NCBI GenBank assembly: GCA_937926065.1
Contig: CALANM010000094.1
Span: 1 to 5,163 of the forward strand
From: an uncultured Microbacterium sp.
Lineage (GTDB): Bacteria; Actinomycetota; Actinomycetes; Actinomycetales; Microbacteriaceae
Direction: 5' to 3'
Length of the DNA stretch: 5,163 nt
Part shown: positions 1 to 5,163 of the stretch, in pieces
Numbering within the stretch: position 1 is the stretch's first letter
Layout of the letters: each line of letters opens with the position of its first letter
Position numbers and translations under genes: made by a program
The notes under the pieces: model-generated
Database searches by the model: none
The model's input: the letters and a program-made list of their open reading frames with translations, nothing else
Told to the model about the DNA's origin: nothing

Positions 1-1
1 C

Positions 2-43
2 CGGCCCGACGGAGAGGTGCCGGTCGACTCCGAAGCGACCTGA
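2..43 (+). CDS. C-terminal tail of an upstream gene (partial), possibly tatB
   Basis: Reading frame 2 gives RPDGEVPVDSEAT followed by TGA at 41-43. The acidic, Ser/Pro/Asp-containing tail looks like the disordered end of a bacterial protein, and it would converge on the mrp operon. In several actinobacteria the twin-arginine translocase subunit gene tatB lies close to mrp in this opposite orientation, and TatB proteins end in a polar disordered tail. Only 13 codons are visible, no domain can be seen, and in sequence this GC-rich a short open frame proves little. The tatB link rests on gene order recalled from relatives, not on motif evidence. Confidence 0.35.
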   Translation, partial: RPDGEVPVDSEAT

Positions 44-63
44 GCAGGGGCGGTGTTGCCTGC
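44..63. terminator. weak hairpin between convergent genes
   Basis: Arms GCAGG...C and G-CCTGC can form a 6 bp stem with a two-G bulge and a 6-base loop (52-57). It lies just after the putative TGA at 41-43 and just before the mrp stop (70-72, minus strand), where a shared terminator would be expected. There is no T-run on either strand, so an intrinsic terminator of the classical kind is not shown. A short chance stem is quite possible at this GC content. Confidence 0.22.
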
Positions 64-69
64 GCCGAG

Positions 70-1218
70 CTAGGCGGGAGCGACAGGCAGACTGCGTCCC
101 GCCAGACCGCGTGGCCGGGATGCCAGCTGCGCCGCGATCGCCGTCAGCGCCTGCGCCGCGGGGTCATCCGGATCGGTCGCGACGATCGGCGTCCCTGTGT
201 CGCCGCCCGCCCGCAGGCCCGGACTGAGGGGCACAGATCCGAGGAGCGGCACGGTGACGGCATCGCGCCCCGCGTCGGACTCACTGAGGGCCCGGGCGAC
301 CGCCTCGCCCCCGCCCGAGCCGAAGAGGTCGAGGGTCGTGCCGTCGGGGAGCGTGAGGGCAGCCATGTTCTCGACGACGCCGATGACGCGCTGTCCGGTC
401 TGACGGGCGACCAGCCCGCTCCGGACGGCGACGTCTGATGCCGCGGACTGTGGCGTCGTGACGACCAGCACATCGGCGTGGGGAAGCAGCTGTCCGACCG
501 AGATGGCGACATCACCGGTTCCGGGCGGCATGTCGATCAGCAGCACGTCGAGATCGCCGAAGAAGACGTCGGTGAGGAATTGGCTGACGGTGCGGTGGAG
601 CATCGGCCCGCGCCAGGCGACGGCCCCAGCGGAGGGGGCGTCGCGCGGCAGGAACATGCCGATGGAGATCGCCTTCACGCCGTAGGCGACGGGCGGGAGC
701 ATGAGCTCCCCGACGCGGGTGGGCTGGGGCGGGAGCCCGTCGTCTTCGATGAGCCCCAGGAGCGCGGGGATCGAGAAGCCGTGCACGTCGGCGTCGATCA
801 GGCCGACGGCCAGCCCCCGGTCGGCGAGGGCGACAGCGAGGTTCGCCGTGACAGTCGACTTGCCGACCCCGCCCTTCCCGCTCGTGACGGCGATGACCCG
901 CGTGAGGGAATCGGGTCCGAACGGCATCGTGCGGGCGGGACCGCGCAGTCGCTCCGTGAGGGCCGTGCGCTGAGCGGGGGTCATGACTCCGACCTGCACC
1001 TCGACGTCGCGGATGCCGGCGACGGAGGCCGCGGCATCCCGCACCTCGCGCTCGATCCGATCGGCCGCGGGGCAGCCCACGATCGTCAGGGCGATCGCGA
1101 CACGCGCAGTGTCGCCGTCGACGGTGACCTCACGCACCATGTCGAGCTCGCCGATCGGACGACGCAGCTCGGGATCGACGACGGCCGAGACGGCACGTCG
1201 GACGTCTTCGGATGTCAT
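70..1218 (-). CDS. mrp: Mrp/ApbC/NBP35-family P-loop ATPase, lacking the C-terminal CxxC
   Basis: The 382-residue protein has a DUF59/MIP18-like domain (about 6-78, with DPEL at 15-18 and the family GCP motif at 48-50) followed by a MinD/Mrp-type ATPase domain. The deviant Walker A is GKGGVGKST (114-122) with K115 and K120. DADVHG (142-147) is the switch I region and DMPPGTGD (229-236) is switch II. This family carries or helps assemble iron-sulfur clusters in the cytoplasm, using ATP. The usual C-terminal CxxC after the ENM motif (283-285) is absent; the stretch reads ENMAALTLPDGTT, and C49 is the only cysteine. The ATG at 1216-1218 overlaps the DUF1003 stop as ATGA and has no good Shine-Dalgarno sequence, so translation is probably coupled. 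An upstream extension of the open frame to 1788 is rejected: it runs through the DUF1003 gene and is Arg/Pro-rich shadow sequence. Family assignment is firm; an Fe-S role in this organism is inferred. Confidence 0.95.
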   Translation of the reverse strand: MTSEDVRRAVSAVVDPELRRPIGELDMVREVTVDGDTARVAIALTIVGCPAADRIEREVRDAAASVAGIRDVEVQVGVMTPAQRTALTERLRGPARTMPFGPDSLTRVIAVTSGKGGVGKSTVTANLAVALADRGLAVGLIDADVHGFSIPALLGLIEDDGLPPQPTRVGELMLPPVAYGVKAISIGMFLPRDAPSAGAVAWRGPMLHRTVSQFLTDVFFGDLDVLLIDMPPGTGDVAISVGQLLPHADVLVVTTPQSAASDVAVRSGLVARQTGQRVIGVVENMAALTLPDGTTLDLFGSGGGEAVARALSESDAGRDAVTVPLLGSVPLSPGLRAGGDTGTPIVATDPDDPAAQALTAIAAQLASRPRGLAGRSLPVAPA

Positions 1219-1745
1219 GGGCGCGAGCCGTCGTCGTGGGACTCCCGCTGGTCGCGCTCGTCGAGCTGCTCGAGCAGGCGCCCGAGCTCCTGACGCAGGG
1301 CGTCGCGTGTGACGATGCCCTCCGTCAGCTCCGTCAGGCTCATGCGCAGCGCCACGACCTCGCGGGCGAGGTACTCCGTGTCGGCGAGGTTGCGCTCGGC
1401 GCGCTGACGGTCCTGCTCGATCTGCACGCGGTCGCGGTCGTCCTGTCGGTTCTGGGCGAGAAGGATGAGGGGCGCGGCATAGGACGCCTGGAGCGAGAGC
1501 ACGAGTGTCAGCACGGTGAACCCGTACTCCTGAGAGTCGAACCGCAGCCATTCGGGGGCGAGCGTGTTCCAGGAGATCCAGCCCAGGCAGAACACCGTGA
1601 GGAGCAGGAGGAACATCGGGGTGCCCATCGCGCGCGCGACCCACTCGGTGAACCGGCCGAAGCGGTCGCTCGACCGCTGCGGCGGGCGGCGGGCGGCGCG
1701 GCCGAGGGGCGCGTCGAACGACTCCTGACGGGTGATGCGCGCCAT
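1215..1745 (-). CDS. DUF1003 two-helix membrane protein
   Basis: The protein (176 or 177 residues) has a basic N-terminus, two hydrophobic helices (about 43-63 and 76-97, counted from the first Met) and the DUF1003 hallmark SLQASYAAPLILLAQNRQ at 85-102, followed by charged DDRDR. The C-terminal third (105-170) is strongly charged with heptad-like Leu spacing and probably forms a cytoplasmic coiled coil. The function of DUF1003 proteins is unknown to me. Two consecutive ATGs exist: the first at 1746-1748 forms ATGA with the upstream stop, the second at 1743-1745 overlaps it by one base. GGGGAGG at 1751-1757 is only 2 nt from the first but 5 nt from the second, so I chose the second. Its stop overlaps the mrp ATG. 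Sitting between the MgtE-N/CBS gene and mrp, it may give this operon a membrane foothold; that is inference. Confidence 0.92.
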   Translation of the reverse strand: MARITRQESFDAPLGRAARRPPQRSSDRFGRFTEWVARAMGTPMFLLLLTVFCLGWISWNTLAPEWLRFDSQEYGFTVLTLVLSLQASYAAPLILLAQNRQDDRDRVQIEQDRQRAERNLADTEYLAREVVALRMSLTELTEGIVTRDALRQELGRLLEQLDERDQRESHDDGSRP

Positions 1746-3025
1746 CATCGCCTCCCCGTCGTCGAGGCCGCCGACGCGGCGCCCTCATCGTCGGAGTCGT
1801 GCGAACGCCAGTCCTCGGGAAGCAGGTAGTCGAGCACGTCGTCGACGCTCACGACGCCCACGAGGTGGTGCGCGTCGTCGACCACGGGAAGGGAGACGAG
1901 GTTGTAGCTCGCGAGCAGGCGCGCCACTTCGGCGGCGGAGCCCGAGACGGGGATCGGGTCGACGGTGTCGTCGATGATCGCGCCGAGGCGCTCGTGCGGC
2001 GGGTAGCGCAGCATCCGCTGGAAATGCACCGTGCCGAGCAGGCGCCCGGTCGGCGTCTCATACGGAGGAAGAGTGACGAACACCGCGGCCGCGAGAGCGG
2101 GGTGCAGCTCGTGACGGCGGATGAGGGCGAGCGCCTCGGCCACGGTGGCGTCGGCCGACAGGACGATCGGCTCGCTCGTCATGAGACCGCCCGCGGTGTC
2201 GGCGCCGTACTTGAGCAGCTCCCGGACGTCTTCCGCCTCTTCCGGCTCCATCAGCTCGAGGAGCTCTTCACGCTGGTGCTCCGGCAGCTGTGCGAGGACG
2301 TCTGCCGCGTCGTCGGGCTCCATCTGGTCGAGGATGTCGGCCGCACGCTCGTCGCCCAGGGCTTCGAGGATGTGCACCTGGTCGTCCTCGGGCATCTCCT
2401 CGAGCGCGTCGGCGAGACGATCGTCAGGAAGCTCCTCAGCCACCTCGAGCAGCCGCTCGTCCGGAAGGTCGAGCAGCGTGTTGGCGAGGTCGGCGGGCTT
2501 CAGCTCCGAGTAGCTGGCCACGAGCTGCTCGGCAGACTGCGCCTCACCGGGCGTCGAATGCTCACGGACATCGGCCCACTGTGCGAACGTCGTGGGGCCC
2601 TTCGCGAACGGCGAGGCGCTGGTCTTGGGCTTGCGGAGGAAGAGTTGTCCGATGTCCCAGTCGCCGAGGCGGTTGCGCTCGATGGCGACGTCTTCGATGA
2701 CCGCCCCGCCCGAGCCGTCGCGGAAGTACACACGGCGGCCCAGCAGCTCGGCCATGACGCGCACCTCGCCGCCGCGCTGCTGGAAGCGGCGCACATTGAT
2801 GAGGCCGGTGGTGATGACCTGCCCCGGGACGATGGAAGTCACTCGCCCGATCGACAGGAACACGTGACGGCGGCCGGGGATCTCGACCACGAGACCGACG
2901 ACACGGGGCGGGTCGTCTTTCCGATAGATGACGACGACATCCCGGACCTTGCCGAGCCGGTCGCCGGCGGGGTCGAAGACGGCGCACCCGACCAGGCGCG
3001 CGACGAAAACCCGCTGCGTACTCAC
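1745..3025 (-). CDS. Soluble MgtE-N/CBS-pair protein with PRC-barrel-like N-terminus
   Basis: The 426-residue protein begins with a beta-rich PRC-barrel-like region (about 5-135, seemingly two copies: VGCAVFDPAGDRLGKVRDV near 12-30 and LGRRVYFRDGSGGAVIEDV near 95-113). It continues with the alpha-helical MgtE N-terminal superhelix (about 165-275, repeated LPDE/MPED/MEPDDAADVL units rich in Asp and Glu) and two CBS domains (about 280-352 and 353-402). In the MgtE Mg2+ channel the N and CBS domains sense Mg2+ and gate the pore. Here the protein stops just after the second CBS domain and has no membrane segment, so it cannot itself be a channel. A sensory or regulatory role for Mg2+ or nucleotides is inferred from the family. 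The GTG at 3023-3025 was chosen because the PRC-like fold starts directly after it and a -10-like box lies 6 nt upstream. An ATG at 3115 would add 30 residues without similarity and overlap the divergent gene's start. It is the first gene of the operon with DUF1003 and mrp. Confidence 0.9.
   Translation of the reverse strand: MSTQRVFVARLVGCAVFDPAGDRLGKVRDVVVIYRKDDPPRVVGLVVEIPGRRHVFLSIGRVTSIVPGQVITTGLINVRRFQQRGGEVRVMAELLGRRVYFRDGSGGAVIEDVAIERNRLGDWDIGQLFLRKPKTSASPFAKGPTTFAQWADVREHSTPGEAQSAEQLVASYSELKPADLANTLLDLPDERLLEVAEELPDDRLADALEEMPEDDQVHILEALGDERAADILDQMEPDDAADVLAQLPEHQREELLELMEPEEAEDVRELLKYGADTAGGLMTSEPIVLSADATVAEALALIRRHELHPALAAAVFVTLPPYETPTGRLLGTVHFQRMLRYPPHERLGAIIDDTVDPIPVSGSAAEVARLLASYNLVSLPVVDDAHHLVGVVSVDDVLDYLLPEDWRSHDSDDEGAASAASTTGRR
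1751..1757 (-). promoter_or_regulatory. Shine-Dalgarno site deciding the DUF1003 start
   Basis: On the minus strand GGGGAGG lies inside the end of the MgtE-N/CBS gene. The spacing is 5 nt to the second ATG (1743-1745) and 2 nt to the first (1746-1748). The normal spacing favours the second ATG, with ribosomes terminating at 1745-1747 able to reinitiate there. Confidence 0.6.
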
Positions 3026-3031
3026 CCGTCC

Positions 3032-3037
3032 AGCGTA
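3032..3037 (-). promoter_or_regulatory. -10-like box of a probable leaderless promoter
   Basis: Read on the minus strand, TACGCT fits the actinobacterial -10 pattern TANNNT and ends 6 nt before the GTG start at 3025. Transcription would then start at or next to the first base of the start codon, giving a leaderless mRNA, which is common in actinobacteria. No convincing Shine-Dalgarno sequence precedes the GTG at a usable distance. The -35 region is not recognisable. This would be the promoter of the three-gene minus-strand operon. Confidence 0.5.
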
Positions 3038-3093
3038 GTGCGCTTGATATGGGATCGTCCGGTGCACCCCCAGCGCGCGTCGAATGGCCCCGT

Positions 3094-3108
3094 GAGAGGA
3101 TGGGAGGG
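3094..3108 (+). promoter_or_regulatory. Two overlapping ribosome-binding sites for alternative starts
   Basis: GAGAGGA (3094-3100) lies 7 nt before the GTG at 3108-3110, and GGGAGGG (3102-3108) lies 5 nt before the in-frame ATG at 3114-3116. Both spacings are good, so sequence alone does not settle the start; the products differ by two residues. GAGGAT at 3096-3101 also sits 6 nt before the GTG like a poor -10 box (G in place of the conserved first T), so a leaderless transcript is a third, weaker option. Confidence 0.5.
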
Positions 3109-3734
3109 TGAGCATGATCGGCGGAACACCGAAGGAGCACGGCGAGACGATCGCCGACTTCCCCTCTTACGAGGCTGCCCAGAAGGCCGTCTCCTCACTG
3201 ATCGCGGCCGAGATCCCCGCCAAGGACATCGCCATCGTCGGGCGCGGCCTGCGCTCTGTCGAGACGGTCACCGGGCGGCTGGGCTACGCGGCGGCCGCGC
3301 GCTCGGGAGCCATCAACGGCATCCTGCTCGGTCTGCTGTTCTCGGCGATCTTCGTGCTCGGCACCCCGAACGCCGCTGTCCAGCTCTTCGTGGGCGTCAT
3401 GTTCGTGGGCATCGCGATCGGCATGCTGATGAGCCTCATCACCTACAGCGTCCTGCGCCGTCGCCGCGACTACACGTCGATGACACAGCTGATCGCGGAC
3501 CGCTATGAGGTGACCGTCCTCGCGCGCTCCCTGGCCCGCGCGCGGAACGTGCTCCGCGTGCCGGCCGCCGCCCCCGCGCCGCCGGTGGAAGAGGCCGATC
3601 TCACGACGCCGCCGCAGTACGGAGAGCGGATCCTGCCCGGGCCGCCCGCGCCGCCGGAGGCCCCGGAGGCGCCCGCTTCCTCGACCGACGCCGACACGCC
3701 CACGACGTCGGACGACCGTCCGACAGCTCCGTGA
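3108..3734 (+). CDS. General stress protein (YflT-like) with two membrane helices
   Basis: The 208-residue protein has an N-terminal YflT/general-stress-protein-like alpha/beta domain (about 12-60: ETIADFPSYEAAQKAVSSLI, then the IAIVGRGLRSVETVTGRLGY segment). Two hydrophobic helices follow (about 66-85 and 91-115, Gly-rich, ending in the positive cluster RRRR at 117-120, expected to face the cytoplasm). After a short conserved stretch (about 121-150) comes a Pro/Ala/Asp/Thr-rich tail of some 58 residues that looks disordered. The Bacillus relatives are induced by stress, but the molecular job of this membrane form is not known to me. The start is GTG 3108 or ATG 3114. It is transcribed divergently from the MgtE-N/CBS operon, about 80 bp away, and its stop overlaps the next gene's GTG as GTGA. 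A similar small membrane protein lies near the MgtE-N/DUF1003/mrp block in other actinobacteria, as I recall. Confidence 0.88.
   Translation: MSMIGGTPKEHGETIADFPSYEAAQKAVSSLIAAEIPAKDIAIVGRGLRSVETVTGRLGYAAAARSGAINGILLGLLFSAIFVLGTPNAAVQLFVGVMFVGIAIGMLMSLITYSVLRRRRDYTSMTQLIADRYEVTVLARSLARARNVLRVPAAAPAPPVEEADLTTPPQYGERILPGPPAPPEAPEAPASSTDADTPTTSDDRPTAP
3707..3724 (+). promoter_or_regulatory. Perfect 7 bp hairpin just before the hydrolase start
   Basis: GTCGGAC (3707-3713) and GTCCGAC (3718-3724) are exact reverse complements with a GACC tetraloop. The stem lies in the last codons of the stress-protein gene and ends 6 nt before the GTG of the hydrolase (3731-3733), occupying the place where a Shine-Dalgarno sequence would be. 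Ribosomes reading the upstream gene would open it, so it could enforce translational coupling. The role is inferred; the coding tail is also free to vary here. Confidence 0.4.
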
Positions 3735-4414
3735 GCCGCGCCCACGAAAGCGAGGCGGTCACGCGCGCGATCGGCGTCGACCTGCCGGCGGGCAGGGTCG
3801 AGGTGAGCTCCGAGATCGTCGTTCCCGATGGCGCGACGACGCTCATCGCGATCGCACACGGAGCCGGAGCGGGGATGGGTCACCCGTTCCTGCGCGGCAT
3901 CGCCGACGCATTCGCCGCCGCGGGGATCGCGACCCTGCGCTTCAACTTCCCGTACGTCGAGGCCGGACGACGGATGCCGGGGCCGGCGGTCCACGCCCTC
4001 GCGACCTGGGCCGCGGTGGCCGCGGAGGCGGCGCGCACGCTCCCAGGCGCGCGCTTCGTCGCCGCAGGCAAGTCGTACGGCGGCCGGATGGCGTCGATGG
4101 CCGCTGCTGACGGGACGATCGCGCCGGCCGCACTCGTGTACCTCGGCTACCCGCTCCACCCGCCGGGGCGCCCCGAGAAGCCGCGGGCGGCGCACCTCCC
4201 GTCCATCCCCGCACCGCAGCTGTTCGTCGAGGGCACAGACGACCCGTTCATCCAGCCCCGCGAGCAGTTCGACGACGTCATCGCGACGTGTCGGCGCGCC
4301 GACGTGTTATGGGTGGACGGCGGAGGGCACTCGTTCGAGGTCAAGGGTGTGAAGCGTTCCGCCGACGAGGTGGGCGCGTCACTCGCCGCGCCCGTTCTCG
4401 CGTGGCTCGGCTGA
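3731..4414 (+). CDS. Alpha/beta hydrolase of the Tex30/KANL3-like family
   Basis: The 227-residue protein is a minimal, lidless alpha/beta hydrolase. The oxyanion-side motif AHGAGAGMGHPF is at 42-53, followed by the FNFPY motif (71-75) typical of this family. The nucleophile elbow is GKSYGG (113-118) with Ser115. The likely acid is Asp171 in EGTDDPF (167-173) and the base is His200 in GGGHSF (197-202), so the triad looks complete. There is no signal peptide, so a cytoplasmic esterase- or dienelactone-hydrolase-type activity is expected; the substrate is unknown. The start GTG overlaps the stress-protein stop (GTGA) and lacks a Shine-Dalgarno sequence, so translation is probably coupled. A later GTG near 3802 would remove the first beta strand and is less likely. 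Its 3' end faces the GGT-family gene across 7 bp. Confidence 0.9.
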   Translation: MSRAHESEAVTRAIGVDLPAGRVEVSSEIVVPDGATTLIAIAHGAGAGMGHPFLRGIADAFAAAGIATLRFNFPYVEAGRRMPGPAVHALATWAAVAAEAARTLPGARFVAAGKSYGGRMASMAAADGTIAPAALVYLGYPLHPPGRPEKPRAAHLPSIPAPQLFVEGTDDPFIQPREQFDDVIATCRRADVLWVDGGGHSFEVKGVKRSADEVGASLAAPVLAWLG

Positions 4415-4442
4415 CGCCGTCTCACCGGCCCGCGGCGTAGCC
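4409..4442. terminator. Possible bidirectional terminator hairpin at a convergent junction
   Basis: GGCT-g-ACGCCG (4409-4419) pairs with CGGCGTAGCC (4433-4442): ten base pairs with a single bulged G4413 and a 13-base loop (4420-4432). The structure covers the ends of both convergent genes, including the stop of the hydrolase (4412-4414, plus) and that of the GGT-family gene (4422-4424, minus). No T-run follows on either strand, so it would be a stem-only actinobacterial-type terminator if it works at all. Confidence 0.4.
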
Positions 4443-5163
4443 CGACATCCCTCTCGGATTCGCCGCCGCCCAGAGCACGCCTCGACCGGGCGCCGCGGTG
4501 TCACGGGCTCCCGCCGCGGTGATCCCCGCGGCCGACAGCCTGCCGAGACTCCATCCGCCCGTCGTCTCGACGGCGTGCCCGCGTTCGCGCAGCCCGTCGA
4601 TGACGTCGGGCCCGAGACGCTCCTCGGCGACCACGCCGTCGGGGCTCCAGGTGCGCGGCCAGAAGGAGTCGATGAGCGCCGTGGTGTGGAAGGTCGGCGC
4701 ATCGATCGCCTGCTGTGCCGTGTAGCCGCCGACGATCATGCGCAGGATCATCGGCAGCTGCCACTGATCCTGCTGGTCGCCGCCGGGCGTTCCCATCGCC
4801 CAGACGTCGTCGCTGTCGATCACCAGCGTGGGCGAGAGAGTCGTGCGCGGCCGGGCGCCCGGTCGCAGCGCCGCGGGGGAGCGCTCGTCCAGCCAGCACA
4901 TCTGCAGGCGCGTGCCCAGGCAGAATCCGAGCGCCGGCACGGTCGGCGACGACTGCAGCCAGCCGCCGGACGGCGTGACCGAGACGACGTTCCCCCAGCG
5001 ATCGACGACGTCGATGTGGCATGTGTCACCGCGCGTCGACCCGGTGCGGGTGACAGTCGGCTCGCCCGTGCCCGCGGCGCGCGCGGCGTCGGTGCGGAGC
5101 GTGGGATGGAAACCCGGCGCCCCCGTCGGCGCCCCCGGCCGCCACTGCGACGACGCGGTCGAG
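4422..5163 (-). CDS. Gamma-glutamyltransferase-family Ntn hydrolase, C-terminal part (5' end outside window)
   Basis: The open frame runs without a stop from the window edge (first full codon 5160-5162) to TGA at 4422-4424, giving 246 residues; complete family members have about 550-600. The segment GDTCHIDVVDRWGN contains the expected autocleavage site: the Thr encoded at 5022-5024 aligns with the catalytic Thr391 of E. coli GGT, so the small subunit would be about 200 residues and is complete here. Further family marks are LSPTLV, MGTPGGDQQDQWQ and the terminal AAANPRGMSGYAAGR. The family cleaves or transfers gamma-glutamyl groups, or acts as an acylase, often outside the membrane; the N-terminus that would show a signal peptide is missing. 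Several gamma-glutamyl-binding residues differ from the E. coli enzyme by eye alignment, so the substrate may not be glutathione. An internal GTG at 4940 is not the start, since conserved sequence, including the catalytic Thr, lies upstream of it. Confidence 0.9.
   Translation of the reverse strand, partial: STASSQWRPGAPTGAPGFHPTLRTDAARAAGTGEPTVTRTGSTRGDTCHIDVVDRWGNVVSVTPSGGWLQSSPTVPALGFCLGTRLQMCWLDERSPAALRPGARPRTTLSPTLVIDSDDVWAMGTPGGDQQDQWQLPMILRMIVGGYTAQQAIDAPTFHTTALIDSFWPRTWSPDGVVAEERLGPDVIDGLRERGHAVETTGGWSLGRLSAAGITAAGARDTAAPGRGVLWAAANPRGMSGYAAGR

Noticed and set aside
478..1293. A 271-codon plus-strand open frame opposite mrp
   Set aside because: It is Gly/Asp/Arg-rich antisense shadow of the conserved Mrp coding sequence, with no recognisable motif.
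1219..1788. A 190-codon in-frame 5' extension of mrp through the DUF1003 gene
   Set aside because: It is Arg/Pro-rich, has no family similarity and runs in another frame across a well-supported conserved gene; the ATG at 1218 with ATGA overlap precedes the DUF59 domain at the expected distance.
2161..2520. Repetitive ctcctc/gagctc texture suggesting a DNA repeat array
   Set aside because: It reflects the Glu/Asp/Leu-rich helical repeats of the MgtE N domain; units are of uneven length and not identical at DNA level.
3026..3115. ATG start at 3115 for the MgtE-N/CBS gene
   Set aside because: It would add 30 residues without similarity, overlap the divergent start, and have no ribosome-binding site that I can see; GTG at 3025 sits directly before the folded domain and behind a -10-like box.
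1799..3508. A 569-codon plus-strand open frame opposite the MgtE-N/CBS gene
   Set aside because: Long antisense frames are usual at this GC content; the product is low-complexity His/Val/Glu/Arg-rich and crosses the divergent promoter and into the stress gene in a wrong frame, while the minus-strand protein has clear domains.
3503..4195. A 230-codon minus-strand open frame opposite the stress protein and hydrolase
   Set aside because: Arg/Gly-rich, spans two real genes and their junction, no domain; a mirror frame.
1..5163. Signs of a mobile island, defence system or phage
   Set aside because: Base composition and coding style look even across the window, there is no transposase, integrase, tRNA or direct-repeat boundary, and the gene order matches a conserved chromosomal neighbourhood.

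Overview
This is a very GC-rich, tightly packed piece of an actinobacterial chromosome, most likely from the Microbacteriaceae (Microbacterium-like). That placement is judged by eye from protein similarity, GTG starts, ATGA/GTGA junctions and the gene order; no search was run. Almost every base is coding. The only real intergenic space is the short strip between the convergent genes at 44-69, the roughly 80 bp divergent promoter region around 3026-3107, and a 7 bp gap at 4415-4421. No stretch over 300 bases lacks a gene. I saw no RNA gene, mobile element, CRISPR array or prophage sign.

Layout. At 2-43 there is probably the last 13 codons of a plus-strand gene; gene order in relatives suggests tatB, but this is unproven. 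At 70-3025, on the minus strand, lies a three-gene operon read from right to left. It encodes a soluble MgtE-N/CBS-domain protein with a PRC-barrel-like front end, then a two-helix DUF1003 membrane protein, then an Mrp/ApbC-type P-loop ATPase. The genes are joined by 4-base or 1-base stop/start overlaps. At 3108-4414, on the plus strand, lies a two-gene unit: a YflT-like general stress membrane protein and a Tex30/KANL3-type alpha/beta hydrolase, joined by a GTGA overlap. At 4422-5163, on the minus strand, is the C-terminal part of a gamma-glutamyltransferase-family Ntn hydrolase, whose 5' end runs off the window.

How the genes may work together. From memory, the block MgtE-N/CBS - DUF1003 - Mrp, with a small stress-type membrane protein nearby, resembles the Mycobacterium tuberculosis Rv1229c-Rv1234 neighbourhood, so this is a conserved actinobacterial core rather than an accessory island. 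The tight coupling suggests that the divalent-cation/nucleotide-sensing type protein, the small membrane protein and the ATPase are needed in matched amounts, but no joint function can be read from the sequence.

The points most worth checking are: the Mrp protein lacks the C-terminal CxxC normally linked to Fe-S carrying; the MgtE-like protein has no channel domain; the GGT-family protein keeps the catalytic Thr but has lost several gamma-glutamyl-binding residues; the MgtE-like gene looks leaderless; and two hairpins sit at gene junctions. I found no evidence of a wholly new system.
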